Below the pieces are notes generated by a model. That model had not been told where the DNA came from. It saw only the letters and a program-made list of their open reading frames with translations, and did not search any database. The translations under genes and the position numbers were made by a program. A stretch of DNA of 16,332 bases from an uncultured Prevotella sp. (GTDB taxonomy: Bacteria > Bacteroidota > Bacteroidia > Bacteroidales > Bacteroidaceae): positions 1-16,332 of the forward strand of contig CAAGLS010000207.1 in NCBI GenBank assembly GCA_900770845.1, given 5' to 3'. Positions 7,401 to 12,904 of the stretch are shown here, piece after piece (position 1 is the stretch's first letter; each line of letters starts with the position of its first letter).

Positions 7401-8084
7401 CACGGCCTGCATCACCTGCACCAGGTTGATGCCGTAGGCGCGCATGGCCTCAGGGTCGAGGTCCACTTGATACTCCTTCACGAAGCCGCCCACACTGGCC
7501 ACCTCGCTGACTCCCTCGGCCGAAGAGAGCTGGTAGCGCACATAATAATCTTGGAGTGTGCGCAGCTCCTCTGGATTCCAGCCGCCGGCGGGACGACCAG
7601 TCTTGGTGTCGCGCCCCTCGAGCGTGTACCAGAAAATCTGCCCCAAGGCCGTGGCGTCAGGACCCAACTGGGGCTTCACTCCCTCCGGCAGCAGGCCGGC
7701 GGGCAGGGAGTTGAGCTTCTCAAGTATGCGCGACCGGCTCCAATAGAAATCAACGCCCTCGTTGAAGATGATGTAGATGAACGACATGCCCATCATCGAG
7801 GAGGAGCGGATGGTCTTCACACCGGGAATGCCCATTAGGGCGGTAGTGAGGGGATAGGTCACCTGGTCCTGCATATCCTTGGGCGAGCGACCCATCCACT
7901 CGGTGGAGATGATTTGTTGGTTGTCGCCAATGTCGGGGATGGCGTCCACAGCCACTGGATTGCGGGGCACGAGCCCGCCATGCCAGTTGAAGGGGGCAGT
8001 GGAGAGACCTCCAAGGACAATGGCAATAAGCACAAAGGCGGATAGGATGCGATTGTGCAGAAAATACGCTATTATTCTATTCAT
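4446..8084 (-). CDS. cusA: CusA/CzcA-family heavy-metal RND efflux pump, Cu/Ag type
   Basis: The inner-membrane proton-driven pump of the complex, 1212 residues against 1047 in E. coli CusA. Landmarks: TM1 at 11-30; a periplasmic half with DIGDNQ and GGFVKEYQVDLDP; TM segments from about 370 with GVMVD (M428, D430) and E437; a second half from about 640. The three methionines of the E. coli metal site (573, 623, 672) correspond to M659 (MLMPTSMP), M709 (DPAPIQM) and M811 (MLSTGMKAP), which points to Cu(I)/Ag(I). Relay residues differ: E939 becomes D1108 and K984 becomes A1147. Three insertions explain the extra length: two added hydrophobic segments at about 557-610, about 52 residues at 722-775 between the second and third key Met, and about 23 residues with three Met at 1067-1089. 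It is the first gene of the ATGA-coupled trio. Alignment was by eye from memory. Confidence 0.95.
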   Translation of the reverse strand: MNRIIAYFLHNRILSAFVLIAIVLGGLSTAPFNWHGGLVPRNPVAVDAIPDIGDNQQIISTEWMGRSPKDMQDQVTYPLTTALMGIPGVKTIRSSSMMGMSFIYIIFNEGVDFYWSRSRILEKLNSLPAGLLPEGVKPQLGPDATALGQIFWYTLEGRDTKTGRPAGGWNPEELRTLQDYYVRYQLSSAEGVSEVASVGGFVKEYQVDLDPEAMRAYGINLVQVMQAVNNSNIDVGAGTMEINRAEYIIRGLGYVKKLDDLENAPVTSREGIPVRVKDLARVSFGPGDRRGGLDKEGQEAVGGVVVAREGSNPLEVINNVKEKIKEMQTAMPEKTLKDGSVSKVTVVPFYDRTQLIKETIGTLESSLTHEVLICIIVVLILVVNLRASVVISVMLPLAVLSTFIIMKLTGVEANIVALSGIAIAIGVMVDVGVVFMENVVRHLEARDDRDSIRGEALEKLILESVGEVSSAVMTGMATTIVSFLPVFAMQAQEGKMFHPLAFTKTFALLSALLLGLTVLPTLAYWIFSLRLPRRLALRMLGRRRMATVRIGRWNVRTNYLLVAAVVLVAVYELTSLWLPLGPQNGMLANMLFVVGIVGLVLALLWLMVVHYERILRWCLSHRVAFMSIPALVLVCGLLIWRHTGSEFMPTLNEGTFMLMPTSMPHSGVEENLRLCKQIDRRLMTIPEIESAVGKWGRAESALDPAPIQMYETTINYKPEYMLDADGHRARFKTDGKGRFVLKSGRVYDPGKGFERIPQDSLVADSHGDYFRQWREEIRTEDDIWNEITRVTNLPGLTGSPKLQPIATRQVMLSTGMKAPMGLKVYGPDLESIDKAGMQMEKALKQNDDIQAASVYYDRAQGAPYIEIEPNREKLGRYGIQVGTVQSVIETAIGGMVEGNTVEGRERFPIRVRYARELRDNPDALESILVPAADGTQIPLGELATLRFVKGATMIQSENSFLVGYITFDKVGNKAEVDVVNKAKQTIDQLVAEHKIDLPKGVSYRFAGSYEQQVHAAKRLQVVIPVALLVIFLILYFQFKSITASMIHFSGVFVAFAGGFILMWLYGQPWFMDFDIAGVNMRTLFGMEQINLSVAVWVGFIALFGISTDDGVLMGTYIHQTFGRLQPATREEITEAVVMAGKKRVRAACMTTATTLIALLPVLSSTGKGADIMVPMSIPTFGGMLIQTMTMFVVPVLQCWWRESKLVKQQTQQ

Positions 8085-8173
8085 TGTTCATAAGTCTTTG
8101 TTGAATATGTGTTGAGGCGGAGGACACACGATTCCTCCACTTCTTCCAGCGCCATCGGCAACACAGCCCACAT

Positions 8174-8262
8174 TCGTCTGCCTATATATATAAATAGGTA
8201 TACGACCTGCGGATGAGTTCCCCAAGGATGTTGGCCACCTCGTCTGCCTCTATATAAATAGG
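8174..8262. repeat. Pair of AT-rich direct repeats upstream of cusA
   Basis: 8174-8198 and 8240-8262 share TCGTCTGCCT then an AT run and TATAAATAGG; they differ by a 2-bp indel and one base and start 66 bp apart. Each core is close to palindromic (CCTATAT...AAATAGG). They sit in the 220-bp gap between the HYC_CC_PP-like gene and cusA. No TAnnTTTG promoter is visible in this gap on the minus strand, so the pair may be a regulatory site or a small dispersed repeat. Confidence 0.65.
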
Positions 8263-8304
8263 AATGAGACAAGTGACCGCAAGAATCCCTGCGGTGGAAA
8301 AAAA

Positions 8305-8736
8305 CTAACCCAACAAAGCCGGCGCTCCCCTCACGCCGTGTGGCGGCAGGAGATAGGGCGGATGATAATCCGCCATCAACGACAGTCCAAAGGCGGAGCC
8401 GCCTTTGCCGTCGGCGGAAATGGAGAAAGAATATTGGAACAAAGAGAACAGGTTGGCATGGAACCAGTCAGCGGGAAAACTCTTCACTACCAACTGCGGT
8501 GAATGGGCCGAGCTGAACGAATCCTGTATCTGCTCATGGAAGTGCTTGTTGTGGCACTGTCCGCAACCCTCCTCCTGCTCACACTCGGGCATGTCCATGT
8601 CGGAGGGATAGAGAATGGTGAAGTCATTTACCGACACAGAGAGCAGCTCACCACCGCACCAGTGCTGATTCACGCTCACTCCCGAAGTGGACAGGAGCAA
8701 GAGAATGGACAAGAAAATGACTCCAAACCGATTCAT
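8305..8736 (-). CDS. HYC_CC_PP-like small secreted protein heading the efflux locus
   Basis: A 143-residue protein starting at ATG 8736 (MNRFGVIFLS). Residues 5-20 are hydrophobic and look like a signal peptide or anchor. It then has HWC (H25, C27), a Cys/His-rich stretch (C52, C58, C61, H62, H65, H67 within ECEQEEGCGQCHNKHFH) and a C-terminal YHPPYLLPP. These match the layout behind the HYC_CC_PP name given to small proteins that sit beside Bacteroidota metal RND pumps. The Cys/His/Met ligands suggest binding of the exported metal, but the biochemical role is not known to me. The frame is open upstream to 8883, but that extension has no signal peptide and would run across the promoter at 8741-8772, so the shorter form is chosen. 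The gene is 220 bp upstream of cusA on the same strand and probably shares its transcript. Confidence 0.75.
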   Translation of the reverse strand: MNRFGVIFLSILLLLSTSGVSVNQHWCGGELLSVSVNDFTILYPSDMDMPECEQEEGCGQCHNKHFHEQIQDSFSSAHSPQLVVKSFPADWFHANLFSLFQYSFSISADGKGGSAFGLSLMADYHPPYLLPPHGVRGAPALLG

Positions 8737-8740
8737 GCTG

Positions 8741-8772
8741 CAAAAATAATCATTCTCGAAGAATCTCACAAA
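8741..8772 (-). promoter_or_regulatory. Bacteroidales-type promoter for the metal efflux locus
   Basis: On the minus strand TTTG (8772-8769), a 20-nt spacer, and TATTTTTG (8748-8741, consensus TAnnTTTG). Both boxes and the spacing fit the primary sigma factor consensus of Bacteroides. The -7 box ends only four bases before the ATG at 8736, so the message would have almost no leader. Confidence 0.7.
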
Positions 8773-8825
8773 CTTTTCTGTCATTTTCTTCACGAAAAGT
8801 AGCCTATGGCCAACAGACTGTTCCC

Positions 8826-8876
8826 CAGAGCCTCGAAATTCCGTTCGGACTGTACGAATGGAAACCACTGGCTCTG
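8826..8876. other. Imperfect hairpin upstream of the efflux promoter
   Basis: CAGAGCC (8826-8832) pairs with GGCTCTG (8870-8876), and TTCCGTTCG (8839-8847) pairs with CGAATGGAA (8855-8863) apart from one G-T pair, leaving a 7-nt loop. No T tract follows on either strand, so a terminator is unlikely. It may be an RNA fold, a protein site or a relic of a repeat. Confidence 0.45.
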
Positions 8877-8949
8877 CCCCCATTGGCCAACGACGAGCCT
8901 AAGCTGGGCAAACCACTCACAAGACATCGTCCGCTTGGTTTTCGTGCCA

Positions 8950-9037
8950 GTTGCCACGAACTATCGTGCCAATTGCCAAGAACTATCGTGCCAATTGCCA
9001 CGAACTATCGTGGTAGTTGCCAAGAATGTTAGTTGGG
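8950..9037. repeat. Tandem 22-bp repeats, three good units plus one degenerate
   Basis: Units at 8950-8971, 8972-8993 and 8994-9015 differ by one to three bases and share TTGCCA, GAACTATCGTG and a final A. A fourth unit at 9016-9037 keeps TTGCCAAGAA and then drifts; a partial unit ends at 8949 (TTTTCGTGCCA). Each unit is nearly self-complementary (TGCCACGA ... TCGTGCCA). There are no spacers, so this is a minisatellite or operator-like array, not a CRISPR. Confidence 0.85.
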
Positions 9038-9151
9038 CCACGTGAAGGGCGTTTTCAACAATAAAGGACAGGACGACCGCCCCCCATGAAAGCAGATTCC
9101 AAGGGCTTGAAAAACAAAAGAAGAAAAATTTAGAAAAAAATAGCGCAAAAA

Positions 9152-9183
9152 TTTGGTGGGATGAAAAAAAACGCCTATCTTTG
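9152..9183 (+). promoter_or_regulatory. Promoter of tRNA-His
   Basis: TTTG (9152-9155), a 20-nt spacer, then TATCTTTG (9176-9183), an exact match to the Bacteroidales consensus. The -7 box ends 27 nt before the tRNA, a usual distance for a tRNA gene with a short leader. Confidence 0.85.
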
Positions 9184-9210
9184 CACTCGCTTTTGATAAG
9201 CAACCAACAT

Positions 9211-9285
9211 GGTGGATGTAGTTCAGTTGGTTAGAGCGTCAGATTGTGGTTCTGAATGTCGTGGGTTCGAGTCCCACTATCCACC
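9211..9285 (+). tRNA. tRNA-His (anticodon GTG)
   Basis: A complete cloverleaf: acceptor GTGGATG (9212-9218) with TATCCAC (9278-9284), D arm around GTTC...GAGC, anticodon stem TCAGA/TCTGA with loop TTGTGGT (anticodon GTG, His), and T arm GTGGG-TTCGAGT-CCCAC. The G at 9211 and C at 9285 give the G-1:C73 pair that marks tRNA-His. The 3' CCA is not encoded. It is a single tRNA gene with its own promoter and terminator. Confidence 0.97.
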
Positions 9286-9297
9286 CTGCGAGAATCA

Positions 9298-9341
9298 AGC
9301 GGAAATCCCGATGAAAAGGGGTTTCCGCTCTTTCGTTTTTT
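9298..9341 (+). terminator. Terminator of tRNA-His
   Basis: Twelve-base arms AGCGGAAATCCC (9298-9309) and GGGGTTTCCGCT (9318-9329), paired throughout with one G-T, an 8-nt loop, then a T-rich run (CTTTCGTTTTTT, 9330-9341). It starts 12 nt after the tRNA. Confidence 0.9.
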
Positions 9342-9383
9342 CAAGGCATGAAGCAGCCATCAACCTACGAGAGAGGTTTTAAA

Positions 9384-9575
9384 GGCTGGTTCTATATATT
9401 AGGTCGAGTCGTATTGTGCAAGCTATCGGGACTCAAAACGTAAGTTGAAGAGGGAGTGTAGCGGGCTACACGACCGATGAGACTTGACGTTTTGAGGCCG
9501 ATAGAGGCTGAAGACGACCGAAACGACAACTGCACTTTATCGATTATTCTATCAGCCTAATTTATAGAACCAGCC
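9384..9575. mobile_element. 192-bp MITE-like nested inverted-repeat element
   Basis: Ends are GGCTGGTTCTATATATTAGG (9384-9403) and its inverted partner at 9556-9575, matching at 19 of 20 positions. Both ends are flanked by TAAA (9380-9383 and 9576-9579), as expected of a 4-bp target duplication. Inside is a second inverted repeat: 9423-9446 pairs with 9481-9504 at about 21 positions (CTATCGG, CTCAAAACGT, AAGT). At the centre is GTGTAG (9456-9461), loop CGGG, CTACAC (9466-9471). There is no open reading frame of note. A non-autonomous transposable element is the best reading; a structured noncoding RNA is the alternative. I cannot name the parent insertion sequence. Confidence 0.65.
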
Positions 9576-9647
9576 TAAACCAAAGCGGAACGAAAAGGGA
9601 GGAAGAAACATAATTTTTCCTGCATCCACACAATTTTGACCTCTATC

Positions 9648-9680
9648 TTTCGCACAAGTCAGAAAGATTTCGTAAATTTG
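9648..9680 (+). promoter_or_regulatory. Candidate promoter of the three-paralog operon
   Basis: TAAATTTG (9673-9680) fits TAnnTTTG exactly. At 21 nt upstream is TTTC (9648-9651), one base off the TTTG box. The predicted leader is about 70 nt and AT-rich. Confidence 0.5.
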
Positions 9681-9760
9681 CACAAACTAACTAATAGTAC
9701 ACCTCTCTTGCCTTAAAAGACTTTTAGTGTAACATAAACAATAAAACAAAGACCAAACGC

Positions 9761-11326
9761 ATGAAGATTTCTACTTGCTTCCCTTTGCTGTTGCTGGCCG
9801 CGCTGCCTGCGACGGCACAAAACAGCATCCAAGCTGCGCTGGCGCCAGGCACGCCCAAGGCACCGGCGCTCCCAGACACCATCATCTATTCCCCACAAGG
9901 CACGCTCTACAATGGCCTCTACCGCCAGTCGGTGGGCTATTTCTACGGCACGCCAAGAAATGCCGACGGCATTGAGGGCACCTACGTTGTGGGCAACGAC
10001 AAGGTGAGCTATTACATCAAGAACATCTTCTCCCAGTTCCAGACAGGCACCTGGGTGAAGGCCACGCTGAGGGGCGACACGCTCTACATGCCTACACCCC
10101 AGCTCGTCTACACCTATGAGAAAAACGGCGAATCCACCAAACTCTACCTGAGCAACATGAAATACGACGAGAGCGAAAACACTTTCGTAATAGACCCAGA
10201 CAACACTGAGGCCAAATTCGTCGTCAGCGGAGACACCCTCAAACAGGTCTCGCAGCAGCTCCTCGGCATGACCGGCGATTCGGGCGGCTGGATGTTCTAC
10301 GGCGACTACGGCCTGAAGATCTTCCGCAACAGGGACGCTGTGGTCGAGCCTCCAACCAGCCTCAGCACCGAACGCTACTCGCTCACCTACAACGACGAGA
10401 ACGGCGACCCGCAAAGCCGATTGGTGAAGCTCGGCTTCGACGGCGACGACGTGTGGCTTGGCGAACTCTCCGACCGATTCCCCGACAACTGGGTGAAAGG
10501 AACAAAGGGCGACAACCGGCTCATATTCGAGAACGAGCAGTATTTCGGCTTCAAGGACAACCACCACGTCTACTTCACTACGGGAGAGCGCGAGGAGGTC
10601 ACCGACCCCTTGACGGGCGAGACGGGCGAGACCTACGTGCTGGCACCGCAGATTCGCTTCGACCTCAACGGCGACGAATACCAGTCGGACGGCGTGATGT
10701 ACACCAACTGGGGAAAGAAGGACGTCAACTTCCGCGACTGCTATGAGCTGCCTCGGCTCTCCAAGTTTGTGGAGACCCCACAGACACCCGCCGACCCGGA
10801 GTACCAGGATTTCTCGCCCTACGACAGCGGCGACCAGTATGGCACGTTCAGCTTCATCCTCCCCTCACTCAGCACGACGGGCGAGGTGCTCAATCCCGAC
10901 CGCCTCTTCTACAACATCTATGTCGACGAGCGGCTTCTCACCTTCAAGGCCTCCCGCTACGGACTCGACGAGGACATGACCGACATTCCCTATTCCTTCA
11001 CCGACGGCCACACCTTTGTGGCCTCAACGACCAACTCACGTGGCCGCATCGTCTATTTCAAGGAGAAAGTGGGATCCTACTACAGCCATATCGGCGTGAA
11101 GGCCATCTACCGCGGAGCCGGCGAGAGCCACAGCTCCAGCATCATCTACAACGACGGGGAAGTGGTCACGGGCATCACCAACGCCAACAGCGCGAACCAA
11201 CCCACATCGGTATGCTTCTACGACCTTTCCGGCCGCCGCGTCAACACCACGTCGAAGGGTGTGCTGATCAAGAGCGAGACCATGCCCGACGGCAGCAAAC
11301 GCCATTCCAAAGTGGCCATTAAATAA
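9761..11326 (+). CDS. Secreted two-repeat protein of unknown function, paralog 1
   Basis: A 521-residue exported protein that I cannot name. Signal peptide 1-19 (cleavage near TAQ). A PQGTL segment (45-49) follows, then repeat A at 81-115 (KVSYYIKNIFSQFQTGTWVK, GDTLYMPTPQ) and repeat B at 229-262 (DDVWLGELSDRFPDNWVKGT, then NRLIFENEQYFG); both read as aromatic beta strands around a P/T-x-W-V-K core. Residues 355-455 look like a separate beta domain (GTFSFILPS, RLFYNIYVDE, DMTDIPYSF). The tail (484-521) has CFYDLSGRRV, then KGVLIK, then DGSKRHSKVAIK. It resembles the C-terminal tails of many Bacteroidota exported proteins, which may be a type IX secretion signal. It is the first of three related genes, with the next starting 9 bp downstream. 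No catalytic motif is visible; an adhesin or surface binding protein is possible. Confidence 0.85.
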   Translation: MKISTCFPLLLLAALPATAQNSIQAALAPGTPKAPALPDTIIYSPQGTLYNGLYRQSVGYFYGTPRNADGIEGTYVVGNDKVSYYIKNIFSQFQTGTWVKATLRGDTLYMPTPQLVYTYEKNGESTKLYLSNMKYDESENTFVIDPDNTEAKFVVSGDTLKQVSQQLLGMTGDSGGWMFYGDYGLKIFRNRDAVVEPPTSLSTERYSLTYNDENGDPQSRLVKLGFDGDDVWLGELSDRFPDNWVKGTKGDNRLIFENEQYFGFKDNHHVYFTTGEREEVTDPLTGETGETYVLAPQIRFDLNGDEYQSDGVMYTNWGKKDVNFRDCYELPRLSKFVETPQTPADPEYQDFSPYDSGDQYGTFSFILPSLSTTGEVLNPDRLFYNIYVDERLLTFKASRYGLDEDMTDIPYSFTDGHTFVASTTNSRGRIVYFKEKVGSYYSHIGVKAIYRGAGESHSSSIIYNDGEVVTGITNANSANQPTSVCFYDLSGRRVNTTSKGVLIKSETMPDGSKRHSKVAIK

Positions 11327-11335
11327 GACTGAGCC

Positions 11336-12904
11336 ATGAGGAAAACTATCTTTGCGGCTTTAGCCCTCTCCACGCTGATCTCCGCTCCCGCCGTGGCGCA
11401 GACCGGCGGTGGCGCCCCTGAGCCACAGACCACCGAGCCCATCGTGAAGCGACCCCAGGGACGGCTGGTGAAGAACCAGGCGCGCAAGGCCCTGAGTTTC
11501 TACAGCACAGGCGCGGGAGCCGACGTGGACAGCGTGGACTATTACATCGGCGACTATGTGGTGGGCGACGACGGTTGCGTCTACCTCAAGAATCCATTCA
11601 CCTTCTATCCCACACAAAGCTACCTGAAGCTCGACCGGCTCGACGGCGACACCCTCGTGGCTCGGATGCCACAGGCCATCTACCAAGACGAGGCCATGCT
11701 CTACGCCTCGCGCCTCGTCTTGAAAAGCGGCAGCCAAGGCATGACCTACGGCTACGAGCAGAACGCCGACGGAACGTTCAACACCGACATGAGGTTTCTC
11801 CTGCGGGGCGACACCCTCACCCTGCTCGGCGAGGACACCAGCGGCGACTACCCACAGGCCATCCTCGGCTTGGCCACTCTCTCGGGCAACTGGGCCGAGA
11901 CGGGCGAGGCGACCCTCTCGGTGAGGCCATTGGGAGTGAAGCCAACGGCGCTGCCCCAAGGGGTGACACCCCAACTCTACCAGCTTGCCTACTCGGGCTT
12001 CTATGGCGAGGGGACAGACTTGGTGGAGGTGGCGTTCGCCGACGGCAAAGTCTATCTCTCCAATCCCTACAACACCTGTGGCATGCAGTGGGCGGTGGGC
12101 AACGTGGCGGGCAACAGCGTAGCCTTTGGCCCGCAATACCTTGGCCCCAACGAGGGCGAGGGCTACCATGAGTTTCTCTGCCCGGGGGTGTATTCGGAGA
12201 CGGCAGAGGAATATTTTGAACTGACCGACTCGCTGCGCTTCGTCTACGACGATGCCGCCAAGACACTCTCAACCTCCATTCCGCAATCGCTTCTCATCAA
12301 TGTCGGTGACGACAGAGTCTACACGGCGGCGGTCTACATCGGCCCCTCGCTGACTCCCTACACCGCCACCGCCGACCGGCCCGCCAACCCCGAAATCACC
12401 TCCTACGCTCCCTACGGTGAGGAGGGCGAGGGAGAGGGCAGCCTGCAGTTTGAGCTTCCCTCGGTGGATGTCAACGGACAGCCGCTCTTCAAGAACAACC
12501 TTTATTATAAGGTATACACGGCCTCGGGAAAGGTCCTCACCTTTGGCCCCGACCAATATGAGAGCATCGAGAAGGAGATGACAGAAGTGCCTTACGGAAT
12601 GAGCGACAACGTAGACTTCTTCATGGCCGACGACAGCCACAAGTTCTATTTCCGCGAAGCCGCCGACAGCCTTGGCCTGCAGAGTGTATACAAGGGCGAG
12701 CGGGAGCTTTGCTCTGACATCGTATGGACCACGGGGCGCACGTCCACGGCCATCGCCCTGCCCACCACCCGCCACGAGGGCACAGGAGAGGTGCGCTACT
12801 TCGACCTTCAGGGGCGCCGTCTCTCAGGCCGCCGGCAGGGTGTCTGCATCCGCCAGCGCGTGTTACCCGACGGACGGATTGTCAACGAGAAAACCATTCA
12901 ATGA
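11336..12904 (+). CDS. Secreted two-repeat protein of unknown function, paralog 2
   Basis: A 522-residue protein with signal peptide 1-21 (ending VAQ), related to both neighbours along its whole length. A PQGRL segment is at 40-44. Repeat A at 78-115 reads GDDGCVYLKNPFTFYPTQSY, then GDTLVARMPQAI; repeat B at 231-270 reads EVAFADGKVYLSNPYN and ends FGPQYLG. A later beta domain (about 370-460) has GSLQFELPS, NNLYYKVYTASGK and EMTEVPYG, then LGLQSVYKG. The tail (from about 490) has VRYFDLQGRRL and DGRIVNEK. Repeat A is much closer to that of paralog 3 than to paralog 1, so 2 and 3 seem to be the younger pair. Its TGA overlaps the next start by four bases, implying translational coupling. No enzyme motif is seen. 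Confidence 0.85.
   Translation: MRKTIFAALALSTLISAPAVAQTGGGAPEPQTTEPIVKRPQGRLVKNQARKALSFYSTGAGADVDSVDYYIGDYVVGDDGCVYLKNPFTFYPTQSYLKLDRLDGDTLVARMPQAIYQDEAMLYASRLVLKSGSQGMTYGYEQNADGTFNTDMRFLLRGDTLTLLGEDTSGDYPQAILGLATLSGNWAETGEATLSVRPLGVKPTALPQGVTPQLYQLAYSGFYGEGTDLVEVAFADGKVYLSNPYNTCGMQWAVGNVAGNSVAFGPQYLGPNEGEGYHEFLCPGVYSETAEEYFELTDSLRFVYDDAAKTLSTSIPQSLLINVGDDRVYTAAVYIGPSLTPYTATADRPANPEITSYAPYGEEGEGEGSLQFELPSVDVNGQPLFKNNLYYKVYTASGKVLTFGPDQYESIEKEMTEVPYGMSDNVDFFMADDSHKFYFREAADSLGLQSVYKGERELCSDIVWTTGRTSTAIALPTTRHEGTGEVRYFDLQGRRLSGRRQGVCIRQRVLPDGRIVNEKTIQ

Larger units (their letters stand above)
8737..9210. other. Noncoding repeat-rich region between the efflux locus and tRNA-His
   Basis: No credible gene on either strand; short open frames here lack initiation signals and protein-like composition. 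It holds the promoter at 8741-8772, an imperfect hairpin at 8826-8876, tandem 22-bp repeats at 8950-9037, and the tRNA promoter at 9152-9183. Between about 9040 and 9150 I see only AT-rich sequence. Confidence 0.7.
9286..9760. other. Noncoding region between tRNA-His and the paralog operon
   Basis: No gene is supported on either strand. It contains the tRNA terminator (9298-9341), the inverted-repeat element (9384-9575) and a candidate promoter (9648-9680) followed by a leader of about 70 nt to the ATG at 9761. Confidence 0.75.

Noticed and set aside
6222..7838. A 538-codon open frame on the plus strand, rich in His and Gly
   Set aside because: It lies wholly opposite cusA, whose protein matches the RND family throughout. 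The composition is what GC-rich antisense frames give, and no domain is recognisable.
8081..8272. 63-codon minus-strand open frame ending at the cusA start
   Set aside because: Its start lies just upstream of one AT repeat and its sequence is not protein-like; a different frame in the same stretch looks more coding-like but is closed by a stop.
8276..8295. Hairpin ACCGCA/TGCGGT as a terminator after the HYC_CC_PP-like gene
   Set aside because: The stem is only 6 bp and on the minus strand the T run comes before the hairpin, not after it.
8737..8883. N-terminal extension of the HYC_CC_PP-like protein to ATG 8883
   Set aside because: The extension adds 49 residues without a signal peptide and runs through a good promoter; the signal sequence begins right at ATG 8736.
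8950..9037. CRISPR array
   Set aside because: The 22-bp units are directly adjacent with no spacers, and no cas gene is in the window.
8806..9203. Small open frames on both strands across the 22-bp repeats
   Set aside because: They translate the repeat into periodic NWHDSSWQLAR-like peptides and have no start signals or family resemblance.
12724..12900. Upstream start for paralog 3
   Set aside because: The extra 59 residues are His/Pro/Arg-rich shadow of paralog 2; the signal peptide begins after ATG 12901, which overlaps the preceding stop.
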